Below, piece by piece: positions 35,994 through 44,065 of a DNA stretch of 64,000 nucleotides (position 1 is its first letter; each line of letters begins with the position of its first letter). The notes under the pieces were generated by a model. It had not been told where the DNA came from and did no database searches. It was given only the letters and a program-made list of their open reading frames with translations. A program made the position numbers and the translations under genes. The stretch comes from Lysobacter auxotrophicus (GTDB lineage: Bacteria > Pseudomonadota > Gammaproteobacteria > Xanthomonadales > Xanthomonadaceae): positions 3,224,001 to 3,288,000 of the forward strand of contig NZ_AP027041.1 in NCBI RefSeq assembly GCF_027924565.1, given 5' to 3'.

Positions 35994-36447
35994 GTGCCAT
36001 TCACGCCGCTGCGTGCGGCGTCGCAACATGCGGCGTGGTGCCCGCCCGCCTGTCCTGGCTGGTTTAACGATTGTCTGCAAGACATTCATTAAGCACGCGT
36101 GACGCAAGGCGCTTTCGCGTGTGATCGCGCGTCGCGTTCGTCGGCGCCAAGCGGCAATCCGCGCGAAGTGCGGAGGCAGTCACGGATCGACCGGATACCC
36201 GCTGACAACGTTGTCAGCGCTCGACCGGGCCATTCCCGCGGCGCATGACGCAGCCGCTCCCGGTCGCCGCATCGCGGAGATCAGCGTGCCGGATTCGCGC
36301 CAGATCGACTTCATCGCACCAACGCGCCAGCCACGCCTGACGTGGGGCGAGGCGCGTGCTCCCGCGGCATCCACGAACAACTAGTCGTCGGCCCCGGATC
36401 GGGTCCGGCTTGTGTGTGGCGGTCAATCTCGTATCGGAGGGAAGCTC
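35994..36447. other. 454-base intergenic region with the chitinase control region
   Basis: No gene is convincing here; an 87-codon open frame at 36121-36384 has no recognisable features. The region holds a perfect palindrome (next entry) and a GGAGGGA ribosome site just before the chitinase GTG. A weak hairpin around 36008-36026 (CGCCGC/GCGGCG) follows the c-di-GMP gene but has no T-run. Confidence 0.6.
36200..36219. promoter_or_regulatory. 20-bp perfect palindrome, candidate GlcNAc-repressor (NagR/NagQ-type) operator
   Basis: CGCTGACAACGTTGTCAGCG is a perfect inverted repeat 228 bases upstream of the chitinase start. Its core TGACAACGTTGTCA fits the LacI-family NagR consensus as I remember it from Shewanella and Xanthomonas GlcNAc regulons (core TGACARCGYTGTCA). 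Location before a chitinase makes GlcNAc-responsive control plausible. The promoter itself was not located. Confidence 0.55.
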
Positions 36448-38529
36448 GTGAGAGATGCAAACAGGAATGCCGCAAGACCGGTCGCGTTCGCGCTTTCGAC
36501 GTTGCTCGCACTGGCGGCGATGCCCGCGGTGCATGCACAGACGGTGTCGTGCGCCGCGATCCCCGCGTGGACCGCGTCCACCATCTACAACCCCGGCGAC
36601 AAGCTGGTCTACCAGAACCGCCTGTACCAGGCGAACATCCAGATCTGGAACGCACCGCCGACGCACTGTCCTAGCTGCGGCTGGTACACGGACCTCGGCG
36701 CATGCGGCACCGTCGGCACCAACCAGCCGCCAAGCGTGACGCTCACCTCGCCCGCCAACGGCGCCACCTACAACGCCGGCAGCAACATCGCCGTCACCGC
36801 CAATGCGAGCGACAGCGACGGCAGCGTCGCGAGCGTCGAGTTCTTCCGCGGCACGGTATCGCTCGGCGTCGACACCAGCGCGCCGTATGCGGTGACGTGG
36901 AGCAACGCCACGGCCGGCAGCCACAGCTTCACCGCGAAGGCCACCGACAACCAGGGCGCGACGAAGACCTCGCCGGCGGCGAGCATCACCGTCTCCACGG
37001 TCAATCCGCCGGTGGACACCACGCCGCCGAGCGTGCCGACCGGATTGTCGGCGACGGCGCTGTCGTCCAGCAGCATCGCGCTGAGCTGGAACGCCTCTAC
37101 CGACAATGCCGGCGGCGCGGGCGTCGCGGGCTACGACGTGTATCGCGGCGGCACGCTCATCGCCTCGCCCACGACGACCAGCTACACCAACTCCGGCCTC
37201 GCCGCGAACACGACGTACAGCTACACCGTGCGTGCGCGCGATGCGGCCAATCCGTCCAATGCATCGGCGCAGAGCGCATCGGTCAGCGCGAAGACGCTCA
37301 CCACCGGCGGCGGCGGCAACAAGCGGATCATCGGCTACTTCGCGCAGTGGGGCATCTACGCCCGCAACTACCGCGTGAAGAACATCGACACCAGCGGTTC
37401 CGCGTCGAAGATCACGCACATCAACTACGCCTTCGGCAACGTGCGCAACAACCGCTGCCAGGTCGGCGTGACGATCCCGACGAACGAGGCGACCGGTGAA
37501 GGCGGCGATGCATTCGCCGATTACACCAAGGCCTTCCAGGCCGGCGAAAGCGTGAGCGGCGCGGCCGACACCTGGGACCAGCCGCTGCGCGGCAACTGGA
37601 ACCAGCTCAAGCAGCTCAAGGCGAAGTACCCGAACCTGAAGGTGCTGATCTCGCTCGGCGGCTGGACCTGGTCGCGCGGGTTCGCCAGCGCGGCGCGCCC
37701 GGAAAACCGCGTGGCGTTCGTGTCCTCGTGCATCGATGCGTACATCCGCGGCAACCTGCCCGTCACCGACGGCGCGGGCGGTGCGGGTGCGGCCGCGGGC
37801 GTGTTCGACGGCATCGACCTGGACTGGGAATACCCGTCCGCGTGTGGCCTCACCTGCGGCACGCCGGAGGAAAGCGCCAACTTCACCGCGCTGCTTGCCG
37901 AGTTCCGCCGCCAGCTCGATGCGGTGCGACCGGGCCTGCTGCTGACCATCGCCGCCGGCGCGGGCGTGGACAAGGTGCGCGTCACCGATCCGGCCGCGTA
38001 CAGCCAGTACCTGGATTACATCAACGTGATGACGTACGACTTCCACGGCACGTGGGATGCGCGCACGAACCATCACTCGGCGCTGTTCGATTCGCCGAAC
38101 GATCCGTCCACCGGCGACCAGAAGCTCTACAACAGCAACGATGCGATGGAGGCCTTCCTCACGCGCGGCGTGCCGGCCTCGAAGCTCAACCTCGGCATCG
38201 GCTTCTACGGCCGCGGCTGGACGGGCGTGCCCAACGTCAACAACGGCCTGTACCAGACCGGCTCCGCGGCGCCCGGCACGTATGAAGCCGGCAACGAGGA
38301 CTACAAAGTCCTGAAGGATCGCCCCGGCACCGTCTACACCGACGCCACCGCGCGCGCGACGTGGAAGTACGACGGCAACACGTTCTGGAGCTACGACACC
38401 CCGGCGATGGTCACCGAGAAGATGGGCTACGTGAAGGCGCAGAACCTTGGCGGCGCGTTCTTCTGGGAATTCAGCGGCGACGATTCGGCCGGCACGCTGG
38501 TCAACACGATCAACAACGGACTGAAGTGA
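36448..38529 (+). CDS. Secreted chitinase: CBM5/12 - Ig-like - FN3 - GH18
   Basis: 693 residues from the GTG at 36448 (GGAGGGA site). Signal peptide to about residue 31 (AMPAVHA); a CBM5/12 chitin-binding domain (about 33-90, AWTASTIYNPGDKLVYQNRL, with paired cysteines); a bacterial Ig-like domain (about 97-190, NQPPSVTLTSPANGATYNAG); FN3 (about 197-290); and a GH18 catalytic barrel (about 297-693). The active-site motif D454-G-I-D-L-D-W-E461 is intact, E461 being the acid. SLGGW and MTYDFHGTWD are further GH18 markers. It hydrolyses chitin outside the cell. Lysobacter chitinases take part in antifungal attack; here that is inference. Confidence 0.95.
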   Translation: MRDANRNAARPVAFALSTLLALAAMPAVHAQTVSCAAIPAWTASTIYNPGDKLVYQNRLYQANIQIWNAPPTHCPSCGWYTDLGACGTVGTNQPPSVTLTSPANGATYNAGSNIAVTANASDSDGSVASVEFFRGTVSLGVDTSAPYAVTWSNATAGSHSFTAKATDNQGATKTSPAASITVSTVNPPVDTTPPSVPTGLSATALSSSSIALSWNASTDNAGGAGVAGYDVYRGGTLIASPTTTSYTNSGLAANTTYSYTVRARDAANPSNASAQSASVSAKTLTTGGGGNKRIIGYFAQWGIYARNYRVKNIDTSGSASKITHINYAFGNVRNNRCQVGVTIPTNEATGEGGDAFADYTKAFQAGESVSGAADTWDQPLRGNWNQLKQLKAKYPNLKVLISLGGWTWSRGFASAARPENRVAFVSSCIDAYIRGNLPVTDGAGGAGAAAGVFDGIDLDWEYPSACGLTCGTPEESANFTALLAEFRRQLDAVRPGLLLTIAAGAGVDKVRVTDPAAYSQYLDYINVMTYDFHGTWDARTNHHSALFDSPNDPSTGDQKLYNSNDAMEAFLTRGVPASKLNLGIGFYGRGWTGVPNVNNGLYQTGSAAPGTYEAGNEDYKVLKDRPGTVYTDATARATWKYDGNTFWSYDTPAMVTEKMGYVKAQNLGGAFFWEFSGDDSAGTLVNTINNGLK

Positions 38530-38591
38530 TGCGCTGACATCCACTGGTCCGACTTTCGAACTCTCCAGACCCGTTCCCCGGGTTTGCCCTC

Positions 38592-38622
38592 GGCGCCGAT
38601 CCCATGGTCGGCGCCTTTTTTA
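38592..38622 (+). terminator. Rho-independent terminator of the chitinase gene
   Basis: Perfect 8-pair stem GGCGCCGA / TCGGCGCC with an 8-base loop, followed by TTTTTT. Confidence 0.85.
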
Positions 38623-38664
38623 TGCGGCGGTTTCGTGGTTGCTCTAGGCCGGAACCGCGCGGGA

Positions 38665-39000
38665 TCAGCGCATCGCGTCGAGCATGTAGCCTTCGCCGTG
38701 GATCGCATCCAGCGGCAGGTGCACGCCGCAGCCGTCGGCGACCTTGCGTCGCAGCCGGTAGACGAGCGAATCCAGGCGATGCGAATCGAAGTCCCCGTCG
38801 GTAAACGCATCGGCCAACGCCTCGCGCGTGACCAGTTGGCCGGGCGTGAGCAGGAGGCGTTCAAGCACGACGCGTTCGGTGCGCGTGAGGGGCACCACGC
38901 TGCCGTCGGGACACCGCAGCGACCAGCCGTCGCCCGCGAGCCGCCAGCGTGCCTGCGAATCCATGTCGGGCGAGATCGGGCGATCCATCGGGCGGCCCAT
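38665..39000 (-). CDS. Stand-alone OmpR/PhoB-type winged-helix DNA-binding protein
   Basis: 111 residues, almost entirely one Trans_reg_C winged-helix domain: VVPLTRTERVVLERLLLTPG, LVTREALADAF, HRLDSLVYRLRRKV and HGEGYML. A normal OmpR-family regulator has an N-terminal receiver of about 120 residues; here only about 20 residues of other sequence precede the domain, and no receiver lies upstream. It may be a lone regulator or the surviving half of a response regulator. The ATG at 38988 is an alternative start. Confidence 0.8.
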   Translation of the reverse strand: MGRPMDRPISPDMDSQARWRLAGDGWSLRCPDGSVVPLTRTERVVLERLLLTPGQLVTREALADAFTDGDFDSHRLDSLVYRLRRKVADGCGVHLPLDAIHGEGYMLDAMR

Positions 39001-39167
39001 GGCGTGAACCTTCGTCGGATGCTAGCCAGCGCGATGCGCCGCCACATAGGCCAAACGTTGGTGAACCGCGTTCACCCCACCGCGGCGCCGCCAATCGGCC
39101 GCCAGCGCCTCATGGCCGTCGCATCGCGTGCGGTAAGGTCGGCCATCCCCTTCGATGGAGCCTGTTC

Positions 39168-40184
39168 ATGCGCTTTGTGCTGCTCGCCTGCGCGTTGTCG
39201 CTGGTCCTCCCGCCGTCCGCCGTCGCGGCCGACGCACCGGTGCGCAATGCGTCGTACGGAATGGAACTGGAAGGCTTCGAGTACCCCTTCCCCGTGAAGC
39301 ACCACGCGTTCACCTCGCAGGGCGAGGCGTTGCGGATGGCGTACCTGGACGTCGCGCCGGCCGCGCCTAACGGCCGCACCGTCGTGCTGCTGCACGGCAA
39401 GAATTTCTGTGCGGCGACGTGGGAATCCGCCATCCGCGCGCTCACCGGCGCCGGCTATCGCGTCATCGCGCCGGACCAGGTCGGCTTCTGCAAATCGAGC
39501 AAGCCCGCGCACTACCAGTACAGCTTCCAGCAGCTGGCGGCGAATACGAAGGCGCTGCTGGATTCGCTCGGCATCGAGCGGGCGAGCATCGTCGGCCACT
39601 CGATGGGCGGCATGCTCGCCGCGCGCTACGCGCTGATGTATCCGCAGCAGACGCAGCAGCTGATGCTGGTGAACCCGATCGGCCTGGAGGACTGGAAAGC
39701 GCTCGGCGTGCCGTGGGCAAGCGTGGACGCGAACCTCGCCGGCGAGCTGAAAACCAGCTTCGACTCGATCAAGCGCTACCAGCAGCAGGTGTACTACAGC
39801 GGCCAGTGGAAGCCGGAATACGATCGATGGGTCGGCATGCTCGCCGGTCTGTACGCGGGCCCCGGCAAGCAGCGCGTCGCGTGGAATCAGGCGCTGACGA
39901 CGGACATGGTGTTCACGCAACCGGTCGTGCACGAATTCCCGCAGATCCGCGTACGGACCACGCTGTTCATCGGCCAGCGCGACCGCACCGCGATCGGTCG
40001 CGACCGCGCATCGCCGGAACTTCGCGAAACGCTCGGCGATTACCCGGCGCTCGGGAAGCGCGCGGCGAAGGCGATTCCGGGTGCGACGCTGGTGGAGTTC
40101 GACGACCTGGGCCATTCGCCGCAGGTCGAAGCGCCGGCGCGGTTCGAGAAGGCGTTGCTGGAGGCGTTGGCGACGGGGCGGTGA
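39168..40184 (+). CDS. Exported alpha/beta hydrolase
   Basis: 338 residues with a signal peptide ending AVAA (about residue 21). Catalytic triad: serine in IVGHSMGGMLA, aspartate in FIGQRDRTAI, histidine in DLGHSPQVEAP; oxyanion region LLHGKNFCAATWE. The sequence resembles periplasmic hydrolases of the epoxide-hydrolase/haloalkane-dehalogenase-like group common in Xanthomonadaceae; substrate unknown. It is divergent from the winged-helix gene, 167 bases apart. Confidence 0.85.
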   Translation: MRFVLLACALSLVLPPSAVAADAPVRNASYGMELEGFEYPFPVKHHAFTSQGEALRMAYLDVAPAAPNGRTVVLLHGKNFCAATWESAIRALTGAGYRVIAPDQVGFCKSSKPAHYQYSFQQLAANTKALLDSLGIERASIVGHSMGGMLAARYALMYPQQTQQLMLVNPIGLEDWKALGVPWASVDANLAGELKTSFDSIKRYQQQVYYSGQWKPEYDRWVGMLAGLYAGPGKQRVAWNQALTTDMVFTQPVVHEFPQIRVRTTLFIGQRDRTAIGRDRASPELRETLGDYPALGKRAAKAIPGATLVEFDDLGHSPQVEAPARFEKALLEALATGR

Positions 40185-40202
40185 CCCACCCGGTGCGCTT
40201 GG

Positions 40203-40244
40203 CCCCTCTCCCACCGGGAGAGGGGTTGGGGTGAGCGGCGGGGC
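40203..40244 (+). repeat. CTCTCCC-type palindromic repeat
   Basis: Second copy of the element at 25584, with the stem CCTCTCCC/GGGAGAGG and the same GGTTGGGGTGAGCGG tail. Confidence 0.75.
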
Positions 40245-40282
40245 ACGCGACCGCGCCGGCATTCGCGAGCTTGCGCCGTTGC

Positions 40283-40367
40283 CTTTGTAGCCCGGGTAAG
40301 CGAAGCGCACCCGGGAGCGCGGTCGCCTCCCCCACCCGGGTGCGCTTCGCTTACCCGGGCTACAAGA
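40283..40367. repeat. GTAG-headed REP doublet (REPIN-like)
   Basis: Inverted pair between the convergent hydrolase and hom genes, about 40 bases after the CTCTCCC repeat. Confidence 0.8.
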
Positions 40368-40409
40368 GCACGCCGTCATCGCGGCGAAGCTCCGCGATGA
40401 CGTGCAACT

Positions 40410-41504
40410 CTAGCGGCTGCGCAAAAACCGCAACACATCGTCCAGCAGCCCCGCCGCCGTCACGTCCGCACCCGCACCCGGCCCCTGGATCACCAGCGGC
40501 TGCGTCGCGTAACGATCGGACCAGATCGCCACGCGGTTGTCCGTGCCGGCGCCGCCGGCGAGCGGATGATCGGACGGCAGCGATTCGAGCCCGACGCTGG
40601 CCCGCCCGTCCTGCAATCGCGCGATGAAGCGCAGCTTCTCGCCGCGCTTGTACGCGGACTGGAAGCGCTCGCGCAGCGGCGCATCGAGCGCGGGCAGCGC
40701 GGCGTCCAGGGCGTCCTTCGACAGGATCGCCAGTTCCGGCGGCACCAGCGATGCGACGTCGACGTCGCTCGCTTCCAGCTCCACGCCCGCCGTGCGCGCG
40801 AGGATCAGCAGCTTGCGGCGCACGTCCTCACCGGAGAGGTCGTCGCGCGGGTCCGGCTCGGTGTAGCCGGCGTCGCGCGCCTGCCGCACGAGCGTGGAGA
40901 ACGGCCGCATGCCGTCGTACTGGTTGAACAGCCACGCGAGCGAGCCCGACAGCACGCCGGCAATGGCATGGATGCGGTCGCCGCCCTCGCGCAGTTCGCG
41001 CAGCGAGCGCAGCAGCGGAAGCCCTGCGCCGACCGTCGAACTGTCGCCGTACCGCGCATCGCCGGCGAGCGACGCGGCGCGGATCGCGCGCCACCGCGAC
41101 AACGACGTGCCCTGCCCGATCTTGCACGCGGTGGCGACGTGGATGCCCTGCGCCAGCCAGTGCGCATGGCGTTCGGCGACGGCTTCGCTCGCGGTCGCAT
41201 CGATCACCACGCGCGCGCCATCGCCACGCAGCGCGCTGTCGACCGCATCGAGCGAACTGCCCTGCGGCGTCAACGCGAGGCGGCGTAGTGCATCGGCGGC
41301 CGCGAGTCCCGCACGGTCGCCCGCGCAGGCACGCGAGTTGGCGACATGCACCAGCGTCACGCGATCGCCCAGCGGCGAGCCGCGCCAGGACGCGAGTCGT
41401 GCCAGCACCGCGCCGCCCACCGTGCCGGTGCCCAGCAGCGCTACGCGCGCCGGCGCGGGTTGCGCGGCGCAAGCGTGCGCGACTTCGACCGCCGCCACGC
41501 TCAT
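40410..41504 (-). CDS. hom: Homoserine dehydrogenase (no ACT domain)
   Basis: 364-residue NAD(P)-dependent reductase from aspartate semialdehyde to homoserine. N-terminal Rossmann motif ALLGTGTVGGAVLARL; GVLSGSLAWLFNQYDG and ARDAGYTEPDPRDDLSGEDV are the catalytic-domain signatures. The sequence ends at GAGADVTAAGLLDDVLRFLRSR, where longer enzymes continue into an ACT domain, so threonine feedback through ACT is not expected. The ATG overlaps the metB stop (ATGA); it is the third gene of the met operon. Confidence 0.93.
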   Translation of the reverse strand: MSVAAVEVAHACAAQPAPARVALLGTGTVGGAVLARLASWRGSPLGDRVTLVHVANSRACAGDRAGLAAADALRRLALTPQGSSLDAVDSALRGDGARVVIDATASEAVAERHAHWLAQGIHVATACKIGQGTSLSRWRAIRAASLAGDARYGDSSTVGAGLPLLRSLRELREGGDRIHAIAGVLSGSLAWLFNQYDGMRPFSTLVRQARDAGYTEPDPRDDLSGEDVRRKLLILARTAGVELEASDVDVASLVPPELAILSKDALDAALPALDAPLRERFQSAYKRGEKLRFIARLQDGRASVGLESLPSDHPLAGGAGTDNRVAIWSDRYATQPLVIQGPGAGADVTAAGLLDDVLRFLRSR

Positions 41505-42691
41505 CGTTTGATGCGCTCGGCGATCGCGACGGCCTGCTCCGCGCGTTCCAGCGCGGCGGCGATGTCGGCGACCAGGTCGTCGACATGCTCGATGCCGACC
41601 GACAGGCGCAGCAGGCCTTCGCCGATGCCCGCGGCCTCGCGCGCTTCGGCCGACATCGCCGCATGCGTCATCGTCGCCGGGTGCGCGACCAGGCTTTCCA
41701 CGCCGCCGAGCGATTCGGCGAGCGTGAAGCACTGCAGGCCGTCGAGGAACGCGCGCACCGCTTCGACGCCGCCGTCGAGTTCGACGCTCAGCATCGCGCC
41801 GAAACCCGACTGCTGGCGCGCGGCGATCGCGTGGCCCGGATGCGATTCCAGGCCGGGGTAATGCACGGCGAGCACGGCCGGATGCGCGTCGAGCAGCGAC
41901 ACCAGCGCCTGCGTGTTCTCCTGGTGCGCGCGCAGTCGCGCGTCCAGCGTGCGCAGGCCGCGCAGTGTCAAAAAGGCGTCGAACGGCGAGCCCGTCAATC
42001 CGAGCGCGTTCGCCCACCACACCAGCTGCTGGTGCTGTTCCGCGTCGCGGGCGACGACCGCGCCGCCGACGACGTCGCTATGGCCGTTGATGTACTTGGT
42101 CGTGGAATGCACGACGTAATCGGCGCCGAACGCGATCGGCTGCTGCAGCGCCGGCGACAGGAACGTGTTGTCGACCACCGTCATCGCGCCCTTCGCTTGC
42201 GCTGCCTCGATCACGAAGCGCAGATCGGTGATGCGCAGCAGCGGGTTCGATGGCGTTTCGATCCACACCACGGTCGGATCGCTCGCCAGAGCGTCGGTGA
42301 GCGCGCGCGGATCGGTGAGGTCGGCGGTGATCAGCTCGAACGCGCCCTTTTTGGCCAGCGCGTTGAACAGGCGCCAGCTGCCGCCGTAGCCGTCGTGCGG
42401 CACGACCAGCCGATCGCCCGGCTTGAGCAGCGCGTGCAGCAGCAGCGTGATCGCGCCCATGCCGGTGGCGGTGACGACGCCGCCGGCGCCGCCTTCCAGT
42501 TCGGCCAGCGCCTCGCCGAGCAGGTCGCGCGTCGGGTTGCCGCTGCGCGTGTAGTCGTACTGCCGCTTCTCGTTGAAGCCGGCGAAGCTGAAGTTGGACG
42601 ACAGCACCAGCGGCGGCGTGACGGCGCCGAAGGCGGTATCGCGGTCGATGCCGGCGCGGACGGCGGCGGTACAGCGGTTGCGCGTGCTCAT
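41501..42691 (-). CDS. metB: Cystathionine gamma-synthase / O-succinylhomoserine (thiol)-lyase
   Basis: 396-residue PLP enzyme of the Cys/Met-metabolism family. SGNPTRDLLGEALAELEGG, the PLP-lysine region HSTTKYINGHSDVVGG, and ESLGGVESLVAHPATMTHA are diagnostic. It replaces the succinyl group of O-succinylhomoserine with cysteine (cystathionine) or sulfide. The ATG overlaps the stop of metX (ATGA) and its stop overlaps hom. Whether it prefers cysteine or sulfide cannot be read reliably. Confidence 0.92.
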   Translation of the reverse strand: MSTRNRCTAAVRAGIDRDTAFGAVTPPLVLSSNFSFAGFNEKRQYDYTRSGNPTRDLLGEALAELEGGAGGVVTATGMGAITLLLHALLKPGDRLVVPHDGYGGSWRLFNALAKKGAFELITADLTDPRALTDALASDPTVVWIETPSNPLLRITDLRFVIEAAQAKGAMTVVDNTFLSPALQQPIAFGADYVVHSTTKYINGHSDVVGGAVVARDAEQHQQLVWWANALGLTGSPFDAFLTLRGLRTLDARLRAHQENTQALVSLLDAHPAVLAVHYPGLESHPGHAIAARQQSGFGAMLSVELDGGVEAVRAFLDGLQCFTLAESLGGVESLVAHPATMTHAAMSAEAREAAGIGEGLLRLSVGIEHVDDLVADIAAALERAEQAVAIAERIKR

Positions 42692-43749
42692 GCGGCCACC
42701 TCCAGGACGTCGTCGAACGCTTCGCCAAGCACCTGCGCGATCGCGCGCTCCTCCTTGAGGAAGGCGTCGTGCCCGTACAGCGAGCGCACCACGCGCAGGC
42801 GCGTTTCGCCGCGCAGCCGCTCGACGAGGTCGTAGGCATCGGACACCGGTACGAGGCGATCCTCGAGCACGGCGACGACGGTCACCGGCAGGCGGATCGA
42901 CGTGGGATCCACGTCCTGCAGGTCGATGGATTCGGACAGGCGCAGGTACGCCGTCGGCGACGTGCGCTGCACGTAGCTGGCGCCGCAATGATCGAGGTAG
43001 TCCTCCGCCCCGACGCGCACGCGGCCTTCGCTCACCTGCGCCGGCGCGAAGCGCGCGGCGAATTCCTCCGGCGTGCGGTAGCTCAGGATGGCGAGCTGGC
43101 GGGCGAGCGCGAGCCCATGCGTCTCGTCGCACTGCAGCGCACCCAGCGCGACCGCGCGACGCTGCAGCGCGCGCCACGCGCTGGCATACGGATGCGCGCG
43201 GTGCACGCCGCTGATCGCCACCAGCTGTTCGACGCGCGCTTCGTGCCGTGAGGCGAACTGCAGGCCGACCATCGCGCCGTACGAGCAGCCGACGAACGCC
43301 TGCAGACGCCCGATGTGCAGCACGTCGAGCAGCGCGGCGATCGCGTCGGCCTGGTCGGCCGGATCCAGCGGCGCGTCCAGCGTGCCGTCGGCGCCGACCC
43401 AGTCGAACGCGACCAGGCAGCGTTCGCGCGGATCCAGCGCCTTGCCCGCGCCGATCTGCTGCTCCCACCAGCCGTGCTCCGGGAACGTCGCGCTGGCGGC
43501 GAGGTGACGATGCGCCGAGATGCCGCCCGCGACGAACACCGCTGGCAGCGTGCGGTCGCCGAGGATCTCGTAGCGCAACGCGATGCGTCGCTTGCCGGCG
43601 TGGCGCAGGTCGAGTTCGACCGTGCATTCGCCGCGCTGCGCGTGCAGGGCGTTGGCGAACACGGCGGCGTGCGCGACGTGATCGAACGCGTCGATGCGTT
43701 CGGCTGGCGCGGCGTCGGAAGCGAGGGCGGAGACGGGGGCGAAGCTCAT
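42688..43749 (-). CDS. metX: Homoserine O-succinyltransferase, MetX type
   Basis: 353-residue alpha/beta-hydrolase-fold acyltransferase, first step from homoserine to methionine. AVFVAGGISAHRHLA is the oxyanion region; the nucleophile is the serine in FVGCSYGAMVGLQFASRH; aspartate and histidine are in AVLEDRLVP and LYGHDAFLKEE. Xanthomonadales MetX-like enzymes of this kind use succinyl-CoA (MetXS) rather than acetyl-CoA; I rely on remembered family knowledge. The ATG at 43749 follows AAGGAT; a long in-frame extension upstream is the riboswitch and not coding. Confidence 0.9.
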   Translation of the reverse strand: MSFAPVSALASDAAPAERIDAFDHVAHAAVFANALHAQRGECTVELDLRHAGKRRIALRYEILGDRTLPAVFVAGGISAHRHLAASATFPEHGWWEQQIGAGKALDPRERCLVAFDWVGADGTLDAPLDPADQADAIAALLDVLHIGRLQAFVGCSYGAMVGLQFASRHEARVEQLVAISGVHRAHPYASAWRALQRRAVALGALQCDETHGLALARQLAILSYRTPEEFAARFAPAQVSEGRVRVGAEDYLDHCGASYVQRTSPTAYLRLSESIDLQDVDPTSIRLPVTVVAVLEDRLVPVSDAYDLVERLRGETRLRVVRSLYGHDAFLKEERAIAQVLGEAFDDVLEVAA

Positions 43750-43821
43750 GGCGGCATCCTTGAAGACGAAGGGCCACCGAGCCTGCGAGTCGCAGCGCGC
43801 ACCCGCTCGGGCGCGCATCGC

Positions 43822-43948
43822 AACCATCTTCCGACCGGCGCCTGACGCGCCCCGTCGCAGGAATTGGCACCTTCGCCCGCGCTTGCGCGCTGGGTTGGGT
43901 TGCCCCGGCTTCAAAGGGCCTGTCCCTCAGCCGGTCTCGATGGATGGC
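43822..43948 (-). promoter_or_regulatory. S-box (SAM-I) riboswitch of the met operon
   Basis: Read on the minus strand the leader shows the S-box core in order: P1 strand CCATC and GAGA, then GAGGGA (43928-43923), GGCCC, TGAAGCC, GGGGCAACC (about 43906), a variable P3 region, GGTGCCAATTCC (43871-43860), a P4 hairpin closed by CGAC/GTCG, and the P1 3' strand GATGG (43828-43824). No T-run follows. Seventy-two bases separate the aptamer from the ATG, and CCTT...AAGG around the ribosome site could hide it, so control is probably translational. The Xanthomonas met operon has a studied SAM-I riboswitch, reported also to sense uncharged initiator tRNA. Confidence 0.88.
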
Positions 43949-44051
43949 CGCAGTCTGCCCCCGGCCCGGAGCGGTGTCAATCGCTTCATCCGCATATAGC
44001 GATTTATTATGTCGGTCACGTCTCCGGCTCCCTGAGCAAAGGCGGCCCGAA

Positions 44052-44057
44052 TACACT
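44052..44057 (+). promoter_or_regulatory. Candidate -10 element of the phytase-like gene, near-leaderless
   Basis: TACACT eight bases before the ATG at 44066. Confidence 0.35.
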
Positions 44058-44065
44058 TCGGCTCC

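Noticed and set aside
36121-36384. Possible 87-residue protein upstream of the chitinase
   Set aside because: No ribosome site and no recognisable domain, and it overlaps the palindromic operator candidate.
43750-43914. In-frame extension of metX by about 55 codons
   Set aside because: The extension overlaps the S-box aptamer and expression platform, and the conserved protein starts at 43749.
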